From Chrysemys picta bellii (lineage: Eukaryota; Chordata; Testudines; Emydidae): 64,000 bases of DNA. Positions 22,379-34,344 of the stretch are shown in pieces. Position 1 is the first letter of the stretch; each line of letters starts with the position of its first letter. The position numbers were made by a program, and so were the translations under genes. Below the pieces are notes generated by a model. It was not told where the DNA came from, ran no database searches, and worked only from the letters and a program-made list of their open reading frames with translations. The stretch lies in the NCBI RefSeq assembly GCF_011386835.1, contig NC_088791.1:123852943-123916942 (forward strand), written 5' to 3'.

Positions 22379-25362
22379 CAGTAACTCCTCACTTAACGTC
22401 ATCCCAGTTAATGTTGTTTTGTTGTTACGTCTCTGTTCTATTAGAGAACATGCTTGTTTAAAGATGCACAATGTTTGGTTAGAATGTCTCCACCTCCACC
22501 CTCAGCACCTCCTGCCTGCCAGCAGGCCCCGCATATCAGCACCTCCCCGCTCCCTCTCCCTCTCCACGCCTCCCATCCTCCGCAATCAGCCGTTCCGCGG
22601 CATTCGGGAGGCTGGGGGCAAGGGAGACGGAGCGAGGACGCAGCACACCCGGGGGAGGGGATAGAGCAGGGGTGGGAAGATACAGGATAGGGCCTTGGGA
22701 AAAGGGATGGAGTGGGTGCAGGCCTGGGGCAGAGCCGGGGCTTGAGCACCCCCCCAGCACTTTGGAAAGTTGGCACCTGTGCATGCACCATCTGAAGGAT
22801 GGAGTGGTGCGCGCTAGTGGGATAACATGGCTTCATCATCTCATTCAGTTTCCACCGGGAAGCGTTTGAGCTGCTGCCATATGTCTATTGTGTCTCCTCC
22901 CTCCATCGGTGCTGCCCTGTAGAGCGTGAGGATACGTTAACAACGTGTTAACCCTTGAGGGCTCAGCTGAGTGCTCATTTAGCAGCAAGGCAATCCCTGG
23001 GAAATATCCCACCTGATATCAACACGGTTGCTTTAGGAGAAGCTCAGGGAGCTCATGAGCAGGTCCCCAGACAATCCTCTGATTAGTGACTGCAGGGAGA
23101 TTTGGAGAAAGGAGAGCTGCTGCTAATGTGCGTGAGCAAGAAACAAAAGGGGCTCAACGGGCTGACATGGGACATTGTTCCAGTGGCCCTGTGCAAGTCT
23201 GTTTTAAATGTAATGGTGGAGGGCTATGTATCACTCTTCATGCAGATTGGGGCAGAAACTACTATAGCAACAAACATTATACTAGACTATACTAAACAGC
23301 CATTGTTGTTTACGTTGTGTCAGTTCAAATACAGTATTCCCTGAACATTTCTAGTGTGTTGTAATCGTACAGTATCACCTAGCATCATGAGTCAAAAACG
23401 CCCAGCAAGTGATAGTTGAGTGCTTAGCAGTAGCAGTAAGAAAATCAGGAAGACCATAAGTTTGGGTACTAAATTATATGTTTTAAGGCCTTTTGATGCA
23501 GGGGAGCGTGCGGTTGACATTGGCATCACTCTAGGTCTTACTCGGACCACTGTGAGAACAAATCGGACTAATGCCAACAAGATCAGTGCTAATGCTCAGT
23601 GCGTAACACCGCTTAATGCTACTAAAGTAACTTGATCAAGAAGTAGTTTGATGGAAAACATGGAGCGTCTTCTCTCAGTGTGGATAGAGGACCAAAACCA
23701 GCGGAACATATCTCTAAATTTGCTAGTGAAACAAGCTAAGAAAAAAAGTTTGTATGACAATTTGAAGAGAGAGACCAAGGTGAAGGATCACAGACCGAGA
23801 CGTTCACAGCAAGTCGTGGATGGTTTGATCAGTTCAAGAGACGCTTCCACCTGCATAACATCAAGATGTCCGGTGAGGCGGCTAGTGTCGATATTAAAAA
23901 ATTCCCCAACTATCTCAAGAAAATAATTGAGGAAGGCAGCTATTCACCTAAGCAAGTCTTCAATGTCGATGAAATGGGCCTCTACTGGAAGAGGATGCCT
24001 GAATGGACTTACATTCCCCGAGAGGAGAAGACAGCACCCAGTTAAAAGCAGCTAAAGACCACCTAACCTTGGTGGTAATGCTGTCAGAGACATGAAGATG
24101 AAACTGCTGACAGTGTACTAATCCGAAACACCAGGAGATCTCAAGGGATTTTCAAAGGAACACCTTCCGGTCATTTGGAGATCCAATAAGAAGGCATGGA
24201 TAACTAGAGTTACTTTTTCAGAATGGCTGACTCTCTATGCCGTCCCTGCATAGAAGGAATACTGTGCCAAGGAAAATCTTGATTTCAAGATTTTATTACT
24301 TATTGATAATGCACCGGCTCATCCCATCAACCTGGACTACCTGTGTGAAAATGTCAACGTTGTCTTTCTGCCACCTAACACTACATCACTCACCCAACCC
24401 AGAGACCAAGGAGCCATCACTGCATTTAAGACATATTACTTACGCCGTACTTTTGACCAGCTCATCAGAAGCACTGATGGGGAAGGCAAGCCTACGATTC
24501 GGCAATTTTGGCGTGACTACAACATCCTCAAGTGCATCAATAACCTCGGTGAGTCCTGGGCTGAAGTTACTCAGGCATGCATGAGTGGTGTGTGGGGGAA
24601 ATTGTGGCCTGAATGTGGCAATGACTTAAAGGATTTAAAGATGTTGTCCCCACTATAAAGAAAGTATCCTCGGCTTGGCCAAGAAAGCAGGTTTTGATGA
24701 GGTGGAAGAAGCTGACGTTACACAACTTCTGCAATCACACAGAGAAGAGCTAGCCAATGAAGATCTGATGCAACTAGAGGTGATGAGAGCAACGGAAGAA
24801 GAGTGCCAAAGAAGTAAAAGAAGAACTAACCCATCGAAACTTGACTGCCAAATGCCTTTCTGAAGCTTTCCAAATGATTGAAGCTGGCTTGCAAATCCTT
24901 AGTGATGACGATCCTAACAGGGAACGCAGCTCCAATGTGATTAGGGGAGTTGGACATGTAATGATTTGCTATAAAGAAATTTACAAAGGGGGAAAAGAAA
25001 AAGAGAGAAAGCAATACAATCTCTAGATGCGTTTTTCCAAGTTGGGAAAGTTCAGCAAGAACAGCAAGAGGAGCAGCAGCCAGATAATCCACACTCTTCC
25101 ACCCTCTGACTCCACCACCTCAACAAAGCTTCACAATCATCATTGCTGAGTACAGTATTAAACTGTATGTTTAAAATTGTTTGTTTAAAACTTATGCTGT
25201 ATAAGTATGAGATGTCTTTTGTCTGGCGAAAAAAAATTCTCTAAAACCTAACCCCCCCCTATTTACATTAATTCTTATGGTGAAATTGGATTTGCTTGAC
25301 ATCGTTTCGCTTAGTTGCTTTTTTCCAAGAACATAACTACAACGTTAAGCAAGGAGATACTG
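22379..25362 (+). mobile_element. Tigger (pogo-type Tc1/mariner) DNA transposon
   Basis: The left end CAGTAACTCCTCACTTAACG is mirrored by CGTTAAGCAAGGAGATACTG at the right, with TA on each side (22,377-22,378 and 25,363-25,364), the expected target for this superfamily. Between lie a GC-rich leader and a decayed transposase gene. About 2,984 bp, so essentially full length. Confidence 0.9.
23387..25109 (+). pseudogene. Tigger transposase, frameshifted
   Basis: It begins MSQKRPASDS, then a stop, then the pogo/CENP-B-type helix-turn-helix region (KKIRKTISLGTKL, DAGERAVDIGITLGLTRTTV, about 23,435-23,560). The catalytic domain keeps an Asp in FNVDEMGL (about 23,962), one in LLIDNAPAHP (about 24,298) and one in LTQPRDQGAIT (24,414-24,416), the DDD triad of this group. 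It runs on through FDEVEEADVTQLLQSH to a natural-looking stop at 25,107-25,109. At least four frameshifts and a stop at 23,417 make it non-functional. Confidence 0.85.
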
Positions 25363-25364
25363 TA

Positions 25365-27630
25365 TATGTCTTGGCTCTGCCTCTTCTGGTTCGTGGGACT
25401 TCTGGCATGGAATGCTGAGGTCCAAAGTTACATGAGGCAATAAGGCAGCTCAAAAGAGATGGGGTCCCAGATACAACTGTTCCCTGAACTGGGATCTGGG
25501 AGCAGTGCAACAGTGGGAAATAGTTACTGTTGTTCCCAGCAGCATGTATTGTCCAGGGGCTACATAACATGGCTGGGGATTGGTGTGCAATGCTACATTG
25601 CCTACTGCCTTAATAGTGCACTGCAACAGGGCATATTGGTTTTGTATTGCCTCCAGGAGTTCTCTCTGAATCCTTTTTTTCCATACTATCTTTGGCTATG
25701 GCAATGCCCTTTCCTGACAACTACCATGCTGTCCTTCACCACAGCAATGATTTCCCTGGAAAGCTCCTTTCTGGATTCCTCTCAATCCTCAGATACTACC
25801 TCCACCTCTAAACATTTTGGGGGGGTTTTAGGGCTATGTAATCATGTCCATGAACATTTCATTGAAAATTTTCCATTTTCTCCCCCTCAGGTTTCACAGC
25901 TGCTCAGCCATTAATAAGGGTGTGTACTTGCAGGTCTGGCCAGTGCAGGTGCAGAGGTATTTAAAAAAATGACAAGTTGTTATTGTTCATATTCTAGGGA
26001 GAGTATAATAGTATTTTTTTACATGCATTTCTGGCTTTACCTGAGATTCTTCCCAGTCTTGGGAGAACCTTGGAGATGTTAAACAGTACATGCACAGGGA
26101 TTTTTTTCTGTGCAGTATCGGTTGCATAGCTTTGCCATTGTGTCTTGAAAGCTGCGTGGGGTTGGGAATTACGTTTCCAGTCTGGGGACAGGGTTGGGAA
26201 TTATGTTCCCAGTCTGGCTTTGCCCCTTATATATAGTTATATGGTGTCAGAGGGTTTAGGGGCATTACTCTGGGGTTGAGCTACATAGTAATCCTCTCTA
26301 CAGCCCCTTTAGGATGACATTACACTGAAAAGGTAAGTGGGAGGCAGAAAATGGCCTTATACAAAAAGGCAAAGGGCAGACCAGCGAGATACACTGAAGT
26401 TATTCACCAAAATGTTCCCCCAATCCAGAAGTGCTGCAGGAGTGAAGGGGAGTCACAAGGTACACTTGTGGGGATGGCCATGCAGCTATTCCTCATAATC
26501 GCCAATAAAAATTGAGTAAATTCTCAGCCTTAGATTTTTCTTTATTTCCCCTGCAGACATGTTGAAAGTGCAGAGAAAAACATATAGAGCTCTGCAATGA
26601 CAGCCTGAAGCATTCACTGTTACCAATCTGTAAGAATGTATGTTACAGGGCCATATTCTGATCAATAAAATCTGCTGCCTTTGGCAGCACTTCAGTGTCC
26701 TCTCCCCTCCCCCCACATGCTGCTCAAATTTGGCCCAGCTGCCCCATCATGACAGAGGAGTAACTAGGCCAACTCTGAGTGAGTGGCATTGCAACCTGGT
26801 GCACAGGGTTGCCATGCCACTCAAATATGGCATGCCCACCCAAGACAATTGCTCAGAAATCTGCCAACCTAGGCAGCTTCTTAGCTTTTCTACACCTAGA
26901 GCAGTCTCTGCACAGGGCATTTACAGAGGAGATACTCTGCAGCTTTACAGGCCTGCAGCGTTGATTTCTACCTCACGTAAAGTGAGAACACCAACCCAAC
27001 TTTTTTTTCCTGTAACCACATCTCAATACATTTTTGCATTTCACTCAAAAGAATGTTTTCCTCATTCAAATATGACATGGGAGAGGGTCGAGCAGAGGCT
27101 GCAGCTGTCCACCATTTTGAGATGGCGAACAGCAGTGGTGGTGGTCGCTGAGCAGAACAGCTGAGGGAAGGGGAAAGAAAAATAGTACATGGGCATGTGA
27201 TTTCCACAGTGTGGACCTGAAAATGGTACCTACTAGTAGCTTTAGCAAAAGATGGGGGCAGATAGCCCAATCAGATTAGCCACCATTTTGAAAGGTTAAT
27301 GAGTGGGTGAATGGACAGCATGGGCTGATGAAGACTTCTAGCTCACTGCTGCCTACAATGGCTGCGGCCTTGGGGCTCCCAGAACAGAAGCTAGCATGGC
27401 TGTATAGCATAATAAATTAAAACTTAAGAAATAACTTTCAAAATATTAAACTTACATGCTGTAGTCCCCTCCATAGGATCAGTCTCCTCAGTCCCGGTCT
27501 GGGTTGCTGCCTGGGACTCGGGGTTGGTTGCTGCAGGGCAAAATTGGGCCATGTGCTACCTGTCTGGCATCAGGATCCTGAGTCCTAGACAGATCCTTGC
27601 TTTCCAAGGAGATCTCTTAGCTGGCCTCCT
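25365..27630. other. No gene identified; possible Harbinger interior
   Basis: Between the Tigger element and the Myb-like remnant. A short tandem duplication of GGTTGGGAATTAYGTTYCCAG lies at 26,158-26,220. The ORFs show no recognisable domain. If the flanking Harbinger pieces belong together, this is its decayed middle. Confidence 0.35.
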
Positions 27631-27639
27631 TGTGATCAT

Positions 27640-28040
27640 CCCCCACATGAGACTTGCTGGTCATCCTGGGAGGAGGTGGGCGCAAAGAGTAGAAAGGAGG
27701 GGGTGGAACAGCAGCCAGCAGGCTGTAAATGCTGCCTAGGTTGGGTGGTTGTGCAGTTATATAAAATCCTGTCCAGCTCCTCAAAAAATGGACAGGTTAC
27801 ATATCCCCGGCCAGATTTTTTCTTGTGTTTCATTATAATGTAGGTGCTCCTGAGCTGTTTGGTCTCTATCTGGCACAGTTCGGCGCCCGGATTGTGGCCC
27901 CTCAAAGACATCTGTTTAGGACTATCCACAAGAAGGTCTTTATTCCAGTGGTTGGCCACAAGAGCTTCCAGCACCGATGCTTTTCCCCAGACGGGAATTA
28001 GATCCAGGGTCTTGGCATGGCTCCAAGCATCTGCTCAGGG
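27640..28040 (-). pseudogene. Myb/SANT-like (trihelix) DNA-binding protein remnant
   Basis: On the minus strand, HAKTLDLIPVWGKASVLEAL is followed by a charged helix region, then CQIETKQLRSTYIIMKHKKK and CPFFEELDRIL. Order and spacing match the Myb/SANT-like trihelix domain that is abundant in turtle genomes and is the accessory protein of Harbinger elements. The ORF is 27,636-27,974, and the upstream part needs a frame change near 27,980. No start codon fits the domain start. Function today is unlikely. Confidence 0.6.
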
Positions 28041-28299
28041 CATGTTGTAGGGCATCTGGAGTTTATCCCCGCTATTGTAACAAAATGGAATCCAGGAGCA
28101 AATGGACAAAATCTGGCTGTGTGCTAGCTTATAAACAAGAGGGAGGCATCCAATCAACTTGACCCCAGAACAAGGCTGGATGCACAGGTAAACAGACACG
28201 TCAGTGATGGTTGACCGTAAAGTAGTATGGGATAGGCGTTGGCAGATTGCCAGAGTAGTTGGCAGCAGCATTGTCTGCACATGTACAAACCAGACTACT

Positions 28300-29838
28300 T
28301 TGCTTCGCTACTTTAAAAGAGGACTCCAGAGTTCACAATAAATGCAGAGTTAGTGTACTATAATGAATTACTTCATGCGTATGCAAGTGTTCTCAAACCG
28401 AATTAACTCAATTCAATTCCATAAAACTAGTTAACGTTTAGGACTTAACTTGAGCCTAGATTTATACCTAAAATACCTGTATAATTGTCCATCAAATGTG
28501 ATACAAGTTCCCACCACCTAGTTTACAAGTGCTCATGTACTGTTTCAACAACACCATAAAAAGTACTACATTTAACATTTTGAAGTGCACAGAAAATATG
28601 CGCCTTGGGATATTTGTTTCAAAAGCAAATTTTGATTTCTGAAAAAACAGTGGCCCTGTCACTAATGCAGAGTAACTGAATAAGATATGTGATAGCCATA
28701 AAAGTGTATTGTACTGGTTAAAAAATTAAACCAAGATCATTTTAACTTTTAGCGTAGTAACTCAGTTCTATCTCACCAAATCCCAAATATTTAAAAACTG
28801 AAGTTAATGAAAAGAACTTGTCAAGCTAACGGCATTCAGATTTTAAGACAATAGTTTAATGTTTGTGCCTTGGGATATTTATATTTCATTGTACTGCTGG
28901 GTTTTTTGGTTTTTTTTATGAAAGGGAAAATAACTGCCCTCCCTTTCCCAATCACTGCCACCGGGGATTGGAACATGCAGTATGCTATATAGCAGTAAAT
29001 CAAACTTACTTTTTCGCAACCTGCCCCTGCCACAGAATATTACAAAAAAACTCAGCAACAATGCTATACACTACAGTTTCAAAGAACTGGGGTTGAACTG
29101 CATTGCATGCTTCATGGACCAGTAAGATTTGGGAAAATAGGAAATGCTGTGCTTCTTTAATAGTAGTTACTCCACCAGATCAAGGAACAGAAGTGATGGG
29201 CTCTGAAAGCTATAAGAATGGTTGTGACTCAGGACATTCAAAATGAAGGAAATCTTCCAAACTTGACAGGAAAAAGCCCCTTCCCCCCTCATTACCAGAA
29301 AATAAAGTTTATGGCCTATTCATTTAATATAAAATGAAAAATTGAAATCAGTTTAACATCTGCTAACACTGGCAAAAGAGAGGTTGTTGTCAGGGTGGAA
29401 AGCCTTGATTTAAACGATCAGTTTTAATTAACTTTTCTGTTTGTACTTCAGTTATTTTATATATGGAAAGGTACATTCTCATTGGTTGATATAACCATTA
29501 AAACATGTTGATTTACAACTAAATAGAGCCTTCACCCTAGATTTGGTATATCTTTTTGCTACGTAGGAGAGTACTCTATAACTACATATATTTAATTATA
29601 TAGCTTAATATTTTCAGATTATTAATTGTATTTTTTAGTATGTTAGAAAATGGTGAATGATATATTGCTTACTTAACTAGATAATTAACTGTTTGCTCAT
29701 GATTTATGTCAAGCTGCATTAGTATGGTAACTGCAATTTAAACACAAAATATACATTTTATAGGTTTTTGTTTTTTAAATAAAACAATCTTAAATGTTTT
29801 GGATACAAACTTCAGGTGTTCTTCCATGAGCTGGAGGA
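28300..29838. other. AT-rich DNA, no gene seen
   Basis: No recognisable coding or repeat termini. Poly-T near 28,909-28,918. Confidence 0.4.
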
Positions 29839-30094
29839 TAAGGGCAAGTCTACACTTAAAATGCTGCATCAGCACAGCTTCACCGATGCAGCTGCGCTGC
29901 GATAGCACTTTAATAAAGATGCTCTAAGCCGATGGGAGAGAGCTCGCCTGTTAGCATAGTTAATATTTATGAAAAGGTGGTAGCTATGTCTGCCACCGAC
30001 ATAGCACCATCTACACGGTGGGATTGTGGATTTTTCACACCCCTGAACAACTTAGTTATACCAATATAGGTCTGTAGTTCAGACCAGACCTAAG
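29839..30094. mobile_element. MITE, TCTACACT family
   Basis: TAAGGGCAAGTCTACACTTAAAATGC is mirrored by GTTCAGACCAGACCTAAG. The interior resembles the copy at 3,088-3,317 closely, including the ATAGTTAAT and TATACCAATAT blocks. Confidence 0.7.
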
Positions 30095-30533
30095 TTTCCA
30101 CAGTTGGTGGAGTCATAAATGTTCATAATTTGAGAACTGAGCCAATCAGAGCTCAGGTAGGGAGACACTATAAAATAGGAGTAAGACCACCCAGGTGGGC
30201 TCAGTGGATGATCCTGATGAGATACGTGATAGTGTTTCTTGGAGTCAGAGGCTAGGTCCCCACACCTGTGATGACTTTGCCAGTCTCTTGCACCCAGTAG
30301 CACAGCACCTGGGTTCCTCACAGAATCAAGTCCTTAATACAATACATGACCTATTGTGCCAGATTTATAAAAGGTTGACTTCAAAAGTTAGAATCAGGGG
30401 AAAACTTCTTTCTTTATATAGAAAAGTAGCCCTTAACCCAAAGTTTTGGACAGAGGCTCATGGATTCAGCATATTTATTTTTTATTTAAATGTTTTGATA
30501 ATAAGTTTAAGCCTTAACATATTTTTATAGAGG

Positions 30534-30990
30534 TGTTGAGTGATTAAAAAAATTAATCGTGATTAATCGCACTGTTAAACAATAGAATACTATTTATTTA
30601 AATATTTTTTGATGTTTTCTACATTTTCAAATTGCACTGTAAAAAAACAAAAGAAATAGTACTTTTCAATTCACCTAATACAAGTACCGTACTGCAATCT
30701 CTTTATCAAAGTTGAACTTACAAATATAGAATTATGTTAAAAAAAAAAAAACTGCATTCAAAAATAAAACCATGTAAAATTTTAGAGTCTACAAGTCCAC
30801 TCAGTCCTGTTTCTTGTTCAGCCAATCACTCAGACAAACAAGTTTGTTTACATTTGCAGGAGATAATGCTGCCCGCTTCTTGTTTACAACGTCACCTAAA
30901 AGTGAGAACACTGTTGTAGCCGGCATTTCAAGGTATTTACATGCCACCTTTAAAAATACCTTTTGAATGTAAACTGATGAAGTGCCATAT
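30534..30990. mobile_element. DNA-transposon remnant with ATTAATCG terminus
   Basis: It opens with TTGAGTGATTAAAAAAATTAATCGTGATTAATCGC, an internally palindromic end that I know from a common amniote repeat, and runs through AGTCCACTCAGTCC and CAAGTTTGTTTACATTTGC. The hAT element at 30,999 is inserted next to or inside it, and sequence after 31,568 may continue it. Superfamily not assigned. Confidence 0.5.
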
Positions 30991-30998
30991 GTCTACAG

Positions 30999-31559
30999 CA
31001 GGGGTGGGCCAAATCTGGCCCGCGAGCCGTTTTAAGCCGGCCCACAACCTCCAGCTGGGGCGCCGGGTCGGAGCCGCACCACGTGGCTCCTGGAAGCAGT
31101 GTCATGGCCCCACTCTGAGGGTTGCGGGCCACTCCACGCCTAGGAGCCAGAGAAGGGACATGCCACTGCTTCCAGAAGCAGCTTAGAGCCTGCGCCCCGA
31201 GCCTCTTCCCATGCCTTAACCCCTGCCCCAGCCCTGATTCCCCTCTTGCCCTCCAAACCCCTCGATCCCAGCACAGAGCACCCTCCTGCACCCCAAACCT
31301 CTCATCCCCAGCCTCACTCCAGAGCCAGCACCCCCAACCAGAACCTGCACCCCTGATCTTTGAACCCCTCAGTCCCAGCCCAGAGCACCCTCCTACACCC
31401 CAAACACCTCATCCACAGCCCCACCTCAGAGCCTGCACCCCCAATCAGAGCCCGCACCCCCTCCCGCACCCCAACCCCAATTGTGTGAGCATTCATGACC
31501 TGCCATACAATTTTTATTCCCCGATGTGTCCCTCAAGCCAAAAAGTTTGCCCACCCCTG
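30999..31559. mobile_element. hAT MITE with perfect 8-bp duplication
   Basis: CAGGGGTGGGCCAAATCTGG is mirrored by AAGTTTGCCCACCCCTG. GTCTACAG occurs on both sides (30,991-30,998 and 31,560-31,567). The C-rich interior gives a 184-residue shadow ORF. Confidence 0.9.
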
Positions 31560-31569
31560 GTCTACAGGC

Positions 31570-33040
31570 TCAGGATGGTCACTTCAGTGCCTTTCCTGCT
31601 GCTCACAGCTTTCTCAAGCCCTACCAGAATGAAAGTATTAAAACTGTCAGTTTCACAGATCCACACAGGGTTCTGAATACCAGTTGTAAACCAAAGCACA
31701 TGTCCCAATCACTGTGCTATATATAGCACCAACACTGGTCCTATGAATAAGCTGAGTTACCCCACCACCCACCACAAAATAGCCAGGAGACTATGAGGTA
31801 GGAAGAGAAAGCTCTTTCAGCAGATAGGAAAGAATGGGTGCATCAGACACCCATTTGCCACAGCAGAGTCCAAGGACAGCAAAATTCTAACCCCTCTCCC
31901 ACCCAGCACAATAGTGTAGGATGGGCTAACTCACCAAGGTATTGACCCTGTATTTAACTACTGAACCCTGCAAACTCACTTTTCATATAGGCTGCTGGAT
32001 AGCAGCTGTTGATATTGGACAATATTCAGAGAAGTGCCGCAATGCCAAATAACCCTGTAGATCCAGAAAGCCCAAATTTTTATCCTGCATTCAGTGAAGG
32101 AATTACATATCCAAAAATTCTACCATAAATGTTGGACCCTGTGTAAGATTAAGAAATTCCATACAAAATTTAGGGCTTAATACCCATTTTCAAGAGAGAG
32201 ACTTCTAAGTCACTTAGAGACTTTTGAAAATGTTACCCTTCTTCAAATTCCCACTTCTACGGTTGTTACAAGTAACATCAAGATTACTGTAACTGACAAA
32301 GGAAAACATATTTGTGTTTTTCCAGTGTCAGTTCCCTATTTGTGCAAATATTTTACAAAAACGGGGAACAGAAACCTTCTGAACAGGAAAATGAACGTAA
32401 AAAAAATAAATCAGATGGGGGTAATTGTAGGACTTGAAACAATTTAATTTTTTTTCAACTGACACGACTTTACATTTATAGTCCCTTTTCAGTATTTCAC
32501 ACCTTCTTTAAGTACAACACTTATCTGTAAAATCCTTTCTATTGAGTGACAAATATATAGAATATATGCCTTGCATTCTTTCCCCCTCTAGTACAGATAT
32601 GATAGCCTGACAGACTTCAAGATAATCTCAAATCTGAACACATGAACTGAAGAAATTCTTTAAAATATTTTATGTAAATTCTATAGAATAACCTACTGTT
32701 TGCAGAGTCCAACAATCCCAGTTCTGTTCTGTCTTACAGCAGACAATTGCTCTGAATTTAGTTTTCTAGAATACAGGTCTGTACGTTAGAGGATATTGGG
32801 GAGTGGGACAAAGCAAGTTACACACTATGCTCTCTGAAAAACAACTTTTTCTTTATTTAATCTAAAAGGTAATTAGACTAACGTACACATTTTCCCATTT
32901 TGTATACGAAAACTTTGGAGCAGGGGATATTAAGCAACCAGCTTTTGGCTACAAAAGAGGTCTACGTTTGGTTAGGCAGAGCTAGTGGAGGCTGCCAATG
33001 CTGAACCAACTGGTAATCCAAGGGGAAGTGGTGCCTTTAA
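31570..33040. other. No gene or repeat recognised
   Basis: AT-rich sequence without coding similarity or terminal repeats that I can see. Confidence 0.4.
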
Positions 33041-33045
33041 AAAGG

Positions 33046-33248
33046 AGGTTTCAGAGTAGCAGCTGTGTAAGTCTGTATCCGCAAAAAGAACAGCTCCCAC
33101 TTGTTCATGCTCTCTGTATGTCTGTATATATATCTCCTCAATAAATGTTTCACTCTATATGCATCCGAAGAAATGGGCTGTAGTCCACGAAAGCTTATGC
33201 TCTAATAAATTTGTTAGTCTCTAAGGTGCCACAAGTACTCCTGTTTTT
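33046..33248 (+). mobile_element. PLE tail copy with inverted 5' end
   Basis: It starts with TTTCAGAGTAGCAGCTGTGT, the inverse of the PLE extreme 3' end, and then has the PLE tail in sense orientation. The tail holds the hammerhead-like core (33,165-33,200: CCGAAGA, ATGGGCTGTAGTCCAC, GAAAGCTTATGC) and TTTGTTAGTCTCTAAGGTGCC. No coding part. Confidence 0.75.
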
Positions 33249-33395
33249 TTAAAAAGGAGATGGAAGGATAGACGGGTGGTCCAGGAGAGCAAAGAAGTCT
33301 ACCAGCCTCAGCAGACCTCCCCCTTGCAATCTCAGAACCAAACCACCACATCATAGTTGAGAGAGAGTCTGGAGTACAGATGATCTCAGCATTAC

Positions 33396-33478
33396 CTTGA
33401 ATACCTTCTCTTTAAATCAAAAGCCCCCTCCTGGTCTTCTACACCCTCCAAAACTTTGCAGGCAGTGTGGGGTATGAT
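33396..33478 (-). other. Open, splice-flanked 83-nt segment, not assigned
   Basis: On the minus strand TTTATTACACACAG precedes a stop-free segment reading ACKVLEGVEDQEGAFDLKRR, followed by AAG then GTAATG. It looks exon-like but its phase does not fit the neighbouring candidate exons, so I do not include it in the gene model. Confidence 0.2.
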
Positions 33479-34254
33479 CTGTGTGTAATAAAAGCCAAGT
33501 ATTGTGGATGCTTCCTGGCCTTGGAGTTCTTGAAAGAATTAGCCGTGTTGTATACCTGGGAGGGCAGGACTTCTACTCATGGGACTGAGAACCTACAGAA
33601 TGTCAATGCCTTCAGATGCTACAGTCACTGGTATGCAGCTGCTTCTTCATAGAAATCTTCATAGGCCTGCTTGATTTTCTCCTTTTGGTTTACCCCTTTC
33701 TCCTCCTCTGACAATGGTACTTATACTCCATCTGCTGCCTACAAGCAGCTGAACTCTGGTAACTGGTAAGCACCCCAAATGCAAAGCATGATCATCGAAG
33801 AGTCTCAATATACTGTATCTGCTGGCATGGAAGAGCAATAACCAAACATATGGACTGACATAGAAGATGGATAAAAACTAAGAATTCTAAATCAGCAAGC
33901 TGTTAAATACTGAAGGTTGTCAATTCAAAAGTGCTCAGTGTTCATATGATGGCAGGAAGAAAAAAATTAAGATGGTATAGAAAGGAATTATTAGGAGGAT
34001 GCAATTTCATGCTAATTAATCTTATATTCAAGATAAAGAAATATTAAATTCACATTGAAACAACTTCAAAATTTTTGGAAATTAAAGCGTGATGAAATAA
34101 ACCTGCATAGTAAGATGCAGAATTCAAAAATTAGCAATATTTTAGTGACTGGTGCTCTCCCCTCCCATTAAGCTGACAAACAGCAGCTGCCAGCCAAACC
34201 CTAACATGAGTCATTTCCCACAGCATGGTAGTATGAAGTTGAGACTATACGTAC

Positions 34255-34340
34255 CTTGGACATTAGAAAAACTTTTTGATGGCAAGGGCATACAAACAGT
34301 TTCTTTATTGAGATAGCTATTACAGTTCTCAAAAGAAAAA
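34255..34340 (-). CDS. Candidate host exon, 86 nt
   Basis: On the minus strand it reads FSFENCNSYLNKETVC then MPLPSKSFSNVQ without a stop, between AAATGCTTTTAG and a GTACGT donor after GTCCAAG. With this acceptor the entry needs two carried bases and the exit leaves one, which fits 50,488-50,539 before it and the microexon at 18,594-18,610 after it. An alternative in-frame acceptor (TTTTTCTTTTGAG) would shorten it to 73 nt and shift entry to phase 0. Protein family unknown. Confidence 0.4.
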
Positions 34341-34344
34341 CTAA

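Noticed and set aside
23387..25109. Domesticated (working) Tigger transposase
   Set aside because: Multiple frameshifts and an early stop; termini intact, so it is simply a decayed element.
33396..33478. Exon-like 83-nt segment (minus) for the gene model
   Set aside because: Open only in a phase incompatible with the adjacent candidate exons; listed separately with low confidence.
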